A stretch of DNA of 64,000 bases from Pseudomonas viridiflava (GTDB taxonomy: Bacteria > Pseudomonadota > Gammaproteobacteria > Pseudomonadales > Pseudomonadaceae), in contig NZ_UWFN01000119.1 in assembly GCF_900602065.1 (NCBI RefSeq), positions 62,001 to 126,000 on the forward strand, read 5' to 3'. Numbering within the stretch: position 1 is the first letter of the stretch; the number at the start of each line of letters is the position of its first letter. This document shows positions 1-8,275 of the stretch, piece after piece. Made by a program: the position numbers and the translations under genes. Below the pieces are notes generated by a model. That model was not told the origin of the DNA and did no database searches. It saw only the letters and a list, made by a program, of their open reading frames with translations.

Positions 1-1
1 T

Positions 2-178
2 CTCGAAAAAGGCTTCATCACCGTACAGACCCGCCTCAATGGCGAGCCTCTGGAGGAGTACCTCAAGCCGGTTGGCGGCGGCTACTTCTTCACCTTGCCC
101 GGCGTGGTCAATGACCAGGACTTCATCGGTCGTTCACTGCTTCAGGCTTCGGCCAGGTCCGAGACCAAAACCGCGTAA
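2..178 (+). CDS. efeB: Dyp-type peroxidase EfeB, C-terminal end (partial)
   Basis: Only the last 58 codons are present; the gene enters from the left edge and stops at TAA 176-178. The tail reads [14 protein letters not shown] then TLPGV, which is the conserved C-terminus of EfeB-type Dyp peroxidases (deferrochelatase), heme enzymes of the EfeUOB ferrous-iron uptake system exported to the periplasm. The following gene is an EfeM/EfeO-like protein 40 bp downstream, the usual partner, which supports the call. The heme ligand and catalytic residues lie outside the window, so activity cannot be judged. Confidence 0.8.
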   Translation, partial: LEKGFITVQTRLNGEPLEEYLKPVGGGYFFTLPGVVNDQDFIGRSLLQASARSETKTA

Positions 179-217
179 TCGCTCCCCCTTAAAAGCCACC
201 TCAACAGGAAGAGTCCC

Positions 218-1036
218 ATGAAGAAGTTGCCTTTTGCTTTGCTGCTCACCGCAGGTCTGCTGCAGACCCCGGTCTTCGCCGCCACCGCGCCGCTGGACCT
301 GGTAGGGCCGGTTTCGGATTACAAGATCTACGTCACCGAACAGATCGGCGAACTGGTCAGCCACACTCAGAAGTTCACCGATGCAGTGAAGAAAGGCGAC
401 TTGGCTACCGCCAAAAAGCTGTATGCGCCCACTCGCGTGTTCTATGAAGAAATCGAGCCAATGGCTGAACTGTTCAGCGACCTTGATGCGTCCATCGACT
501 CACGTGTTGATGACCACGAAGCAGGCGTGAATGCCGAAGACTTCACCGGCTTCCACCGCCTGGAATACGCACTGTTTTCGCAGAACACCACTAAAGATCA
601 GGGTCCGATCGCTGACAAGCTGATGGCCGACGTGAAAGACCTGGAAACCCGCGTCGCCGGTCTGACCTTCCCGCCTGAAAAAGTAGTGGGCGGTGCTGCT
701 GCGTTGCTGGAAGAAGTCGCTGCGACCAAGATCTCCGGTGAAGAAGACCGCTACAGCCACACCGACCTGTATGACTTCCAGGGCAACATCGACGGCGCGA
801 AGAAAATCGTCGACCTGTTCCGTCCGCAAATCGAGAAGTCCGACAAGGTGTTCGCTGCCAAGGTCGACAAGAACTTCGCGACCGTGGACAAGATCCTGGC
901 CAAGTACAAAACCAAAGATGGCGGTTTTGAAACGTACGACAAAGTGAAAGAGAACGACCGCAAAGCACTGGTCGGCCCGGTTAACACCCTGGCTGAAGAC
1001 CTGTCGACCCTGCGCGGCAAGCTGGGCTTGAATTGA
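218..1036 (+). CDS. efeM: EfeM/EfeO-like periplasmic iron-uptake protein (M75 domain)
   Basis: A 272-residue protein with a Sec signal peptide (MKK, hydrophobic core to about residue 20, cleavage near VFA-ATA). The mature part is an M75/imelysin-type helical domain with the metal-site motif GFHRLE (H113, E116). It has no N-terminal cupredoxin domain, so it is the short EfeM form rather than full EfeO. Family knowledge: these proteins bind iron in the periplasm and work with EfeB and the permease EfeU. It lies 39 bp after the efeB stop with a plausible Shine-Dalgarno (AGGAAGAG) 8 bp before ATG, so the two are probably co-transcribed. No efeU follows; it may lie upstream of the window or be absent. 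Confidence 0.85.
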   Translation: MKKLPFALLLTAGLLQTPVFAATAPLDLVGPVSDYKIYVTEQIGELVSHTQKFTDAVKKGDLATAKKLYAPTRVFYEEIEPMAELFSDLDASIDSRVDDHEAGVNAEDFTGFHRLEYALFSQNTTKDQGPIADKLMADVKDLETRVAGLTFPPEKVVGGAAALLEEVAATKISGEEDRYSHTDLYDFQGNIDGAKKIVDLFRPQIEKSDKVFAAKVDKNFATVDKILAKYKTKDGGFETYDKVKENDRKALVGPVNTLAEDLSTLRGKLGLN

Positions 1037-1080
1037 GTTAACCCGACCTTTGGGATTGGGATGGATTGATCTAGCCCGAT

Positions 1081-1172
1081 CCTGTGGGAGCGGTGCTTGC
1101 CCGCGATAAGGTACATGCGGTCTGGCTGAGAGTCGCAGTGTTCCTATCGCGGGCAAGCACCGCTCCCACAGG
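1081..1172. repeat. REP doublet (inverted pair, GC-rich family C)
   Basis: CCTGTGGGAGCGGTGCTTGC (then CCGCGATA) at 1081-1108 is repeated as an exact reverse complement at 1145-1172, separated by 36 bp. This is the standard layout of a Pseudomonas REP pair (REPIN). It sits between the convergent efeM and alginate-lyase genes and could also act as a transcript 3' hairpin. Confidence 0.85.
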
Positions 1173-1211
1173 GGTTATGCATCCCCTGTGGAATATCCAC
1201 CAAGCCTGCCC

Positions 1212-1880
1212 TTACGCCTTCTTGTCGTGATTGATGATCAGCTTGTAAAACGTTGCAGCCCCGCCTTCAGTGGCATATCCAGTGTTGTCCTGGGTATACA
1301 CACCCGCCTTGAAGTACAGCAGCTTGTCTTTCCAGCCTGCATCCAGCTTGGCACTCCACACATAATCAGCCGCATTGACTGACAGATTGCCTGCCGGAGT
1401 CAGATGGATGCTGTAGCTGAAGCGTTCGTTCAAAGGCACGCCTGAGGCAATGTTGATCACTTCGATTTCAGAGTCCGGACCACGACGAAACTTGGCAACG
1501 ATATTGCCGGTCTGCAGTTTTTCCTTGAACTGGTACTCCACCTTGAGCAACGGCTCGGTGCTCTGGAAAGCGTGAATCTGGCCGATGACGATTTTGCCGG
1601 TAGAAGGCACTTGATTGACCGTGAGTGCAGCACGCAGGAAGTTGTCCGCCTGGGAATATTTCCAGTTGTAAACCTTGCCGTCCGCTGTCGTCTCTCGCAG
1701 TTCCGTCCTTGGAAATTTAGCGTTCTCGGTTTTGGACCCCGTCACGGGTGCCCAGAAGAACAAAGTATTGCCCGAACGAAAATAACCATCCTGATAACCC
1801 TGAACCAGCTTGGGGGTATCGATAATGACGGATGGAGTGCCTACAGGAATGGAAAGGTTCCAGGTGGCGAGGTCGATCAT
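1212..1880 (-). CDS. Polysaccharide lyase family 7 alginate lyase
   Basis: 222 residues, essentially one PL7 (alginate lyase 2) jelly-roll domain. All three family motifs are visible: RTELRE (R58-E63), QIH (101-103, catalytic H103) and YFKAGVY (189-195, with the catalytic Tyr). Family knowledge: PL7 enzymes cleave alginate by beta-elimination. The length and start (MIDLATWNLSIP) resemble the short PA1167-type lyase of P. aeruginosa rather than the AlgL enzyme of the alginate operon, which is family PL5. No signal peptide is visible, so its export route, or a cytoplasmic role, is open. It stands alone, without alginate biosynthesis genes. Confidence 0.9.
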   Translation of the reverse strand: MIDLATWNLSIPVGTPSVIIDTPKLVQGYQDGYFRSGNTLFFWAPVTGSKTENAKFPRTELRETTADGKVYNWKYSQADNFLRAALTVNQVPSTGKIVIGQIHAFQSTEPLLKVEYQFKEKLQTGNIVAKFRRGPDSEIEVINIASGVPLNERFSYSIHLTPAGNLSVNAADYVWSAKLDAGWKDKLLYFKAGVYTQDNTGYATEGGAATFYKLIINHDKKA

Positions 1881-2318
1881 TGCATGCTCACAAGGTGCGA
1901 CAAGCGCACCGACAAAGGTCTCTAAACCGGGCGTTTTGGCTACCCGATGGCTTCGTCTGGCATATCGGCTGAATCGATTTTTTTCTGAACGGGATACGGC
2001 ACTGGATTGGCGTCAATAAAACAACACTCAACTTCTAAAGCCACTATTTAGGCATCACTCATCATCCCCCTTCCCGCCCCCTCATCTGACCTGGAGAGGC
2101 CATCAAATCTACAAACCCTAAAATGTGAACCACGTCAGTTTTTTGGACGAGCGTCCCTGAAACACGCTTTGACAGGCGAAAAACTCTCACTAATCGCCGA
2201 CGAGCGGTATGAAAATAATTACTTTGCCGGGCACTTTTTTTAATTACCCGTGTCGCTATCGTCCTCTTTACCCTTTCTCCGGCTCTGGAAAGCATCCCTG
2301 CCATTCGGCAATTCGGGC
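1881..2318. other. Non-coding AT-rich gap between alginate lyase and marR
   Basis: No convincing gene is seen in this stretch between two divergently transcribed genes. It is richer in A+T than its neighbours. It should contain the alginate-lyase promoter (minus strand) and ends at the marR promoter described separately. Short ORFs here have no Shine-Dalgarno or recognisable sequence. Confidence 0.5.
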
Positions 2319-2347
2319 TTGACTGTAAGACTTTGTTACAGGATTAT
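2319..2347 (+). promoter_or_regulatory. Predicted sigma-70 promoter of the marR efflux operon
   Basis: TTGACT (2319-2324) and GATTAT (2342-2347) are separated by exactly 17 bp. The inferred start point, about 2354, falls inside the operator palindrome at 2350-2361. Confidence 0.55.
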
Positions 2348-2349
2348 AG

Positions 2350-2361
2350 TTAGCAAGCTAA
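2350..2361. promoter_or_regulatory. Predicted MarR operator (perfect palindrome)
   Basis: TTAGCAAGCTAA is a perfect inverted repeat of the TTAGC-type seen in MarR/EmrR operators. It lies between the -10 box and the first ATG of marR. A related half site GCTAACTAA follows at about 2387-2395. The position predicts autorepression of the whole efflux operon, relieved by a ligand of the MarR protein. Confidence 0.6.
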
Positions 2362-2363
2362 TT

Positions 2364-2864
2364 ATGTTGTCACGAACAATGTCCTCGCTAACTAATTCCC
2401 CCGGTTCCGTTATGTCTCTTGATGCACTGCAGATGAGCATCAGCAGCGGCATGGTCGCCTCATCCCGCCAATGGCGCAGGATCTGCCACAACACCTTGGT
2501 GCGTTACGGCGTTTCCGAAGCCTGCGCGGCTCCACTGTTGATGATTCTGCGTCTGGGTGATGGCGTGAATCAGGTCACCGTTGCACACGCCGCCGGTATG
2601 GAAAGCCCCACCCTCGTCCGCCTGCTGGACCAGCTCTGCAACGCCGACATCGTTTGCCGCACCGAAGACCCGTCAGATCGTCGGGCGAAATCCCTGAGCC
2701 TCACCGAAAATGGTCGCGTCGTAGCGCTGGCCATCGAGGACGAATTACTGCGCTTGCGTCGTGAGGTGCTCAAAGGCGTCGCCAAAGAAGACCTCGAAGC
2801 GACCCTGCGGGTCTTCAAGGCGTTCAGCGACGCCGCCAATCAAGACAGTACGGGGTCGCTTTGA
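2364..2864 (+). CDS. MarR-family transcriptional regulator of efflux operon
   Basis: 166 residues from ATG 2364. The winged helix-turn-helix is clear: a recognition-helix region MESPTLVRLLDQL followed by the wing motif DPSDRRAKSLSLTENGR typical of MarR/SlyA proteins. It is the first gene of a tightly packed operon: its TGA overlaps the TTG start of the FUSC gene. It probably represses its own operon through the TTAGCAAGCTAA site. The start is uncertain: ATG 2364 is only about 10 nt from the predicted transcript start, and later ATGs at 2379 and 2412 also lack a good Shine-Dalgarno. The effector is unknown; aromatic acids are a guess from the AaeB-like pump. Confidence 0.85.
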   Translation: MLSRTMSSLTNSPGSVMSLDALQMSISSGMVASSRQWRRICHNTLVRYGVSEACAAPLLMILRLGDGVNQVTVAHAAGMESPTLVRLLDQLCNADIVCRTEDPSDRRAKSLSLTENGRVVALAIEDELLRLRREVLKGVAKEDLEATLRVFKAFSDAANQDSTGSL

Positions 2865-4948
2865 AAGATTTCTTCGCAGGCGTGCCCCCGGCGCGGGACT
2901 GGTTCTATGGCGTCCGGACCTTCGGCGCGTCCATGCTGGCGCTGTATATCGCCCTGCTGATGGAAATGCCGCGGCCGTACTGGGCGATGGCAACGGTCTA
3001 TATCGTTTCCAGTCCGTTCGTGGGTCCGACCAGTTCCAAAGCGTTGTACCGCGCGCTGGGTACGCTGACCGGCGCAGCGGCTTCGGTATTCATCGTGCCG
3101 ATGTTCGTGCAGACCCCGTTTCTGCTGGCCGTGGTGATTGCCCTGTGGACCGGCACATTGCTGTTTTTGTCGTTGCATCTGCGCACCGCCAACAGCTACG
3201 CGCTGATGCTGGCGGGCTACACCATGCCGCTGATTTCCTTCCCGGTGGTGGACAACCCGCAAGCGGTGTTCGAGATCGCCGTGTCCCGTACTGAAGAAAT
3301 CTTCCTCGGCATCATCTGCGCGGCCGTTGTCGGCAGCATGTTCTGGCCACGTCGGCTGGCGCCGGTCATGCAGGGCGCGGCGGATAAATGGTTTACCGAT
3401 GCCTCGGCCTACAGCGATCGCTTTCTGGCGCGCAATACGAGTGCTGAGGAAGTCGGCGCCCTGCGCAGCTCGATGGTCGGCACCTTTAACACCCTTGAAC
3501 TGATGATCGGCCAGTTGCCCCATGAGGGCGCCAGCAAACAAACGGTGCGCAATGCCAAAGAGCTGCGCGGTCGTATGATCCACCTGTTGCCGGTGATTGA
3601 TGCGCTGGACGATGCCTTATGGGCCCTGGAGCGACGCACGCCGGAACTGGTCGCCGACCTCGCGCCGCTACTGATCGAGACCCGCGCCTGGCTGGAAAAT
3701 ACCGCCAGCGGCTTACAGACTGGACAATGGCAAACCTTGCATCTGGAACTTGAGCACCTGCAGCCGACTGAAGCGCAGCTCGACGACCGCCGCCAGTTGC
3801 TGCTGTCCAACGCTCTGTATCGGCTGGGTGAGTTCATCGATTTGTGGCAGGACTGCCGCACTTTGCAACACGCGATCAAGACCGACGACCAGACACCCTG
3901 GCGCGCCGTCTACCGGCATTGGCGGCTGGCACGCATCACGCCGTTTCTCGATCGCGGGCTGATGCTCTATTCGGTGATGACCTCGGTGCTGGCGATCATC
4001 ATTGCCTCGGTGCTGTGGATTCTGCTGGGCTGGACAGACGGTGCAGCCGCCGTGGCTCTGGCCGCCGTGTCCTGCAGCTTCTTCGCGGCAATGGATGACC
4101 CGGCTCCGCAGATTTACCGGTTCTTTTTCTGGACCATGCTGTCCGTGCTATTCGCCAGTCTTTACCTGTTTGTGGTCTTGCCCAACCTGCATGATTTTCC
4201 GATGCTGGTGCTCGCCTTTGCAGTGCCGTTCATTTGTGTCGGCACCCTGACCGTACAGCCGCGCTTTTATCTCGGCACCTTGCTGACCATCGTCAACACT
4301 TCGTCCTTTGTCAGCATTCAGAGCGCCTACGACGCGGACTTTCTGAACTTCATCAATTCGAATCTGGCGGGGCCGGTAGGTCTGCTGTTTGCCTTTATCT
4401 GGACCCTGATCATGCGTCCGTTTGGGGTAGAGCTGGCCGTCAAACGCCTGACCCGCTTCAGCTGGCGCGACATTGTGGCCCTGAGCGAACCGGCCACACT
4501 GGCGGAGCACCGTGCCATGGGCGCGCAGATGCTTGATCGTCTGATGCAGCAACTGCCGCGGCTGACCATCACGGCGCAAGACACCGGCATCGCCCTGCGT
4601 GATTTGCGTGTGGCGCTGAATCTGCTCGACATGCTCGCCTGGTTACCCAGGGCGCATGCGGCACAACAGTTAATGTTGCGTCAGGTCGTGGAAGAAGTCG
4701 GCAGCCACTTTCAGGCCTGCCTGAAAGCGAACGAACGTCTGCCCGCGCCTAAAGGCATGTTGATGACCATGGACCGCGCCCGCCGTGCGCTGAGTGTTGA
4801 GTCACTGGGGCTGGATCCGGCCCGCCAGCATTTGTTGCACGCACTGAGCGGCCTTCGCCTGGCATTGTTGCCCGGCGTGGAAATCGTCAACGCGGCTACC
4901 GAAACCGAAGCACTACCGCCCCACGGCCTCGACGGAGCGTCCCTATGA
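2861..4948 (+). CDS. FUSC-family inner-membrane efflux protein (AaeB-like)
   Basis: 695 residues, start TTG at 2861 overlapping the marR stop. The layout is that of the FUSC/AaeB family: an N-terminal membrane block (about 20-170), a soluble helical segment (about 170-365), a second membrane block (about 370-525) and a C-terminal soluble tail. In Escherichia coli AaeB exports p-hydroxybenzoate and related aromatic acids with the fusion protein AaeA; the substrate here is not shown by the sequence. The next genes (DUF1656, HlyD, outer-membrane factor) complete a tripartite pump. Overlapping starts and stops indicate translational coupling. Confidence 0.88.
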   Translation: MKDFFAGVPPARDWFYGVRTFGASMLALYIALLMEMPRPYWAMATVYIVSSPFVGPTSSKALYRALGTLTGAAASVFIVPMFVQTPFLLAVVIALWTGTLLFLSLHLRTANSYALMLAGYTMPLISFPVVDNPQAVFEIAVSRTEEIFLGIICAAVVGSMFWPRRLAPVMQGAADKWFTDASAYSDRFLARNTSAEEVGALRSSMVGTFNTLELMIGQLPHEGASKQTVRNAKELRGRMIHLLPVIDALDDALWALERRTPELVADLAPLLIETRAWLENTASGLQTGQWQTLHLELEHLQPTEAQLDDRRQLLLSNALYRLGEFIDLWQDCRTLQHAIKTDDQTPWRAVYRHWRLARITPFLDRGLMLYSVMTSVLAIIIASVLWILLGWTDGAAAVALAAVSCSFFAAMDDPAPQIYRFFFWTMLSVLFASLYLFVVLPNLHDFPMLVLAFAVPFICVGTLTVQPRFYLGTLLTIVNTSSFVSIQSAYDADFLNFINSNLAGPVGLLFAFIWTLIMRPFGVELAVKRLTRFSWRDIVALSEPATLAEHRAMGAQMLDRLMQQLPRLTITAQDTGIALRDLRVALNLLDMLAWLPRAHAAQQLMLRQVVEEVGSHFQACLKANERLPAPKGMLMTMDRARRALSVESLGLDPARQHLLHALSGLRLALLPGVEIVNAATETEALPPHGLDGASL

Positions 4949-5154
4949 TTGGCGATCTGGACATCAGCGGGGTCTTCGTGCCCACGTTTCTCGCGCTGAT
5001 GGGCATTACCTATTTGCTGTTTCTCGGCGTGCACGCGGTGTTATCGCGCACCCGTTTCTACCGTCTGGTCTGGCACCGGGCATTGTTCAACGTAGGTCTA
5101 TACGCTTTGTTGCTCGGCGCCGTGGATACTCTCAGTCGATACCTGATGAAATGA
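4945..5154 (+). CDS. DUF1656 small membrane protein (AaeX-like)
   Basis: 69 residues with two hydrophobic segments (about 12-32 and 48-62). DUF1656/AaeX proteins are regularly found between a FUSC permease and a HlyD fusion protein. It overlaps the FUSC stop by 4 bp (ATGA) and its own stop overlaps the next start by 4 bp. Its role in the pump is not established; it may help assembly. Confidence 0.85.
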   Translation: MIGDLDISGVFVPTFLALMGITYLLFLGVHAVLSRTRFYRLVWHRALFNVGLYALLLGAVDTLSRYLMK

Positions 5155-6050
5155 AAAAACCTCTGCTTACTTTGGGCCGCGTGGTCCTGACTCTGCTGGT
5201 TGTGACATTCGCTGCCATCGTCGTGTGGCGCATGGTCATGTATTACATGTACGCACCCTGGACCCGCGACGGTCACATCCGCGCCGACATCGTGCAGATC
5301 GCGCCGGACGTGTCCGGGCTGATCGAGAAGGTCGAAGTCGGTGATAACCAGTTGGTCAGCAAAGGCCAGGTGCTGTTCACCATCGACCAGGACCGCTTCC
5401 GCCTGGCCCTGCGCCAGGCGAAAGCGACAGTTGCCGAGCGTCAGGAAACCTGGGAACAGGCCCGCCGCGAGAACAAGCGTAACCGTGGCCTCGGCAATCT
5501 GGTGGCCCGTGAGCAACTGGAAGAAAGCCAGTCCCGGGAAGCTCGCGCGCTGTCGGCGTTGCAGGAATCACAAGTCGCGGTGGATGCCGCGCAACTGAAC
5601 CTGGATCGCTCAGTGATTCGCAGCCCCGTGGACGGCTACCTCAACGACCGGGCACCGCGCTCTCACGAGTTCGTCACCGCTGGCCGACCTGTCCTGTCAG
5701 TGGTGGATAACGCGTCCTTCCACATTGATGGCTACTTCGAAGAAACCAAGCTCGATGGCATTCATATTGGCCAGAGCGTGGACATTCGGGTGATCGGCGA
5801 CAACGCCCGCCTGCGTGGTCACGTGGTGAGCATCGTCGCCGGCATCGAAGACCGTGACCGCACCAGTGGCTCCAACCTGTTGCCCAACGTCAACCCGGCG
5901 TTCAGTTGGGTACGCCTGGCCCAGCGCATTCCAGTGCGCATCGCCTTCGACGAAGTGCCGGACAACTTCCGCATGATCGCGGGGCGTACGGCCACGGTAT
6001 CGATCATCGAAGACAGTCAGGCGATTCACACAGAGGAGCCTGGCAAATGA
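5151..6050 (+). CDS. HlyD-family membrane fusion protein (AaeA-like)
   Basis: 299 residues with an N-terminal membrane anchor (about 9-30), then the barrel-sandwich/lipoyl-like half starting WTRDGHIRADIVQIAPDVSG, a short coiled-coil hairpin (about 85-145) and the second lipoyl half with the RSPVDGYL motif. This is the periplasmic adaptor expected to bridge the FUSC protein and the outer-membrane factor encoded next. It overlaps both neighbours by 4 bp, which fixes the ends. Confidence 0.9.
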   Translation: MKKPLLTLGRVVLTLLVVTFAAIVVWRMVMYYMYAPWTRDGHIRADIVQIAPDVSGLIEKVEVGDNQLVSKGQVLFTIDQDRFRLALRQAKATVAERQETWEQARRENKRNRGLGNLVAREQLEESQSREARALSALQESQVAVDAAQLNLDRSVIRSPVDGYLNDRAPRSHEFVTAGRPVLSVVDNASFHIDGYFEETKLDGIHIGQSVDIRVIGDNARLRGHVVSIVAGIEDRDRTSGSNLLPNVNPAFSWVRLAQRIPVRIAFDEVPDNFRMIAGRTATVSIIEDSQAIHTEEPGK

Positions 6051-7486
6051 CACACCTTACGCGCCTGACGGCAACGGTCGGGCTTGGCTTGCTGCTGTCG
6101 GCGTGTCAGATGGTTGGTCCCGACTACAAACTGCCCAAGGACGCCGCGATCAATCGCCCGGACCTGCAAGGCGAATTGGCCGGAGAGTCGGTCAACACGA
6201 TTTCTGCGCCCGTGCCTGCTGACTGGTGGCGTCTGTATCAGGATCCGCGCCTGGATCAACTGGTGCAGCAGGCGATGGCCTCCAATACCGACCTGCGCAT
6301 CGCTGCGGCCAACCTGCAACGCGCGCGTTATCAGACTTCAGAGGCAGAAGCCGCAGGCGGTTTTACCACCAGCGCAAAGGCCGGCGCCCAGCGTCTTCAG
6401 GAATCCGGTGAAGCCTTCTTGCTGACCGAGAAAGTCCCGGTGGGCAACGTGGGTGATGTAGGCATTACCACGTCGTACCAGTTCGATTTGTTCGGCACGC
6501 TGCAACGAGGCATCGAAGCGGCCAGCGCCAATGTCGACGCTGCGCAGGCTGCGGCCGATACCGCACGTATCACATTGGTAGCTGACGTGGTTCGCGCCTA
6601 CACCCAAGTCTGCGCGGCCAACGAAGAACACGACATCGCCATGGAATCGCTGAACCTGCAAAAGCAGAGCGTCAGCCTGACCCAGCGTCTGCGCGATGCG
6701 GGCCGTGGTGACGAAACCCAGGTGACGCGCTCGGAAACTCAGTTCAAATCCTTGAGTGCTGAACTGCCGCGTTACGAGGCCTTGCGTCAGACCGGTCTGT
6801 ATCGTTTGTCGATGCTGCTGGCCAAACCGCTGGATCAATTACCGGAAGGTGTCAGCACCTGTAATGAGTTGCCGCATATCGCGCAGGTCATGCCGGTGGG
6901 CGATGGCGCAGCGCTGCTCAAGCGTCGCCCGGATGTACGTCAGGCAGAACGGCGTCTGGCGGCATCGACCGCTGAAATCGGTGTGGCGACGGGTGAGTTG
7001 TATCCGGACATCAGTATTGGCGCGACGGTGGCGACTATTGGTCTGGTGGAGAATCTTGGCAAGCCGGTGGCGAATCGTTGGGGGTTTGGTCCGTTGATCA
7101 ATTGGACTATCCCGTCGAATGGTTCCCGTGCCCGGATTCATCAGGCTGAGGCGTCGAGTCAGGCGGCATTGGCGCGCTTTGATGGTGTGGTGCTGAATGC
7201 TATCCGGGAAACCCAGACCGGTCTGGCGCAATATACGGCGCTGTTGCAACGCCGTGATGCGCTGACCGATGCAGCGCAGTCGGCTGAGCAGGCGGCGGAT
7301 CAGACGCATCGTTTCTTCAAGGCCGGACGGGCTTCGTTTCTGGCTGATTTGCAGGCGACCCGGACTTATACGGATGTGCGGGCGCAGTTGGCGACAGCCA
7401 ATACGCAGGTGGCGATGGGGCAGATTGATCTGTTTCTGGCGTTGGGTGGAGGTTGGGAGAGTAGCGGCTCGGCGCCTAAGCCCTGA
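6047..7486 (+). CDS. Outer-membrane efflux lipoprotein (NodT/OprM family)
   Basis: 479 residues from ATG 6047, which overlaps the HlyD stop; a longer in-frame ORF upstream lies over the hlyD gene and is not used. The N-terminus is a lipoprotein signal ending LLLSAC, so the mature protein starts with a lipidated Cys. Two TolC-type repeats follow, with the typical DWWRLYQDPRLDQLV near the start and the RPDVRQAERRL motif in the second half. It is the exit duct of the pump and the last gene of the operon. The following 742-bp inverted-repeat element probably ends the transcript. Confidence 0.92.
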   Translation: MTHLTRLTATVGLGLLLSACQMVGPDYKLPKDAAINRPDLQGELAGESVNTISAPVPADWWRLYQDPRLDQLVQQAMASNTDLRIAAANLQRARYQTSEAEAAGGFTTSAKAGAQRLQESGEAFLLTEKVPVGNVGDVGITTSYQFDLFGTLQRGIEAASANVDAAQAAADTARITLVADVVRAYTQVCAANEEHDIAMESLNLQKQSVSLTQRLRDAGRGDETQVTRSETQFKSLSAELPRYEALRQTGLYRLSMLLAKPLDQLPEGVSTCNELPHIAQVMPVGDGAALLKRRPDVRQAERRLAASTAEIGVATGELYPDISIGATVATIGLVENLGKPVANRWGFGPLINWTIPSNGSRARIHQAEASSQAALARFDGVVLNAIRETQTGLAQYTALLQRRDALTDAAQSAEQAADQTHRFFKAGRASFLADLQATRTYTDVRAQLATANTQVAMGQIDLFLALGGGWESSGSAPKP

Positions 7487-7500
7487 GTGTTGCGGCTTGT

Positions 7501-8242
7501 GTACATATCCGTTACCGCGGTGATGCGAATATTGGTTGCGCTTTTACAGCGCGTCACTTTTGGGGCCGGAAGCCGGCCCAGCCAAAAGTAACCAAAAGGC
7601 TCTTGCCCCACCACTTGGTGCCTCGCCTAGGCTCGGCATGCCCGCCCACAGATCCTGAACCGTGGGCCGCCGCAACGGGCCATCCATGGCCCAATGCGGC
7701 TAACCCGGCATCCTTGCCGGGTTGCCCACGCTTCAGAATCTGCGTTCGGCCAGCGTGGTTTGACGGGGCGCCTAAAATCAAAAGCAGATCAAAAGCATAG
7801 CGAATACGGCAGGATCGCCTCGGCCCGGTAGGAGCGAACTTGTTCGCGAGACGCCAGCACAGCGAACACAGACGTCGTCTGACACACCGCTTCGCAGCCT
7901 TCGGCAGCTCCTACAGAAGCCCGGCAAATTCGCAAATCAGGTCGGCTGTCAGGCCGCCGCGCTTTCGATTTTGATCTGAGGCGCCCCGTCAAACCACGCT
8001 GGCCGAACGCAGATTCTGAAGCGTGGGTAACCCGGCAGGACGCCGGGTTAGCCGCACCGGGCCATGGATGGCCCATTGCGGCGGCCCACGGTTCAGGATC
8101 TGCGGGCGGGTACACCGAGCGACAGCGAGGTGCCGAGTGGTGGGGGCACAGACTTTTTGGTTACTTTTGGGGCGTTTGCCAAAAGTGACCCGCCGTAAGG
8201 GCGGAACCATAATTCCAGAACACCTAAGTAACGGATATGTAC
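7501..8242. repeat. Long inverted-repeat element, copy A (742 bp)
   Basis: The ends are an exact 14-bp inverted repeat: GTACATATCCGTTA at 7501-7514 and TAACGGATATGTAC at 8229-8242. Most of the left arm (about 7530-7796) reappears as a near-exact reverse complement in the right arm (about 7966-8215), including AACCGTGGGCCGCCGCAA, the CCATCCATGG-containing block and the ACGGGGCGCC block. The unpaired centre (about 7800-7960) holds GGTAGGAGCGAACTTGTTCGCG and a half REP (TTCGGCAGCTCCTACAG). No gene is supported. Copies B and C are at 20137 and 43664. Confidence 0.85.
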
Positions 8243-8275
8243 TCAAAACCACCTAACGCGCGAAAGCGCCCCCCA

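Noticed and set aside
7603..8115. ORFs inside the long inverted repeats (for example MPHHLVPRLGSACPPTDPEPW and similar at 20180-20752 and 45025-45631)
   Set aside because: The same peptides recur on both strands of three repeat copies because the DNA is palindromic. There is no Shine-Dalgarno, and the composition is repeat-driven.
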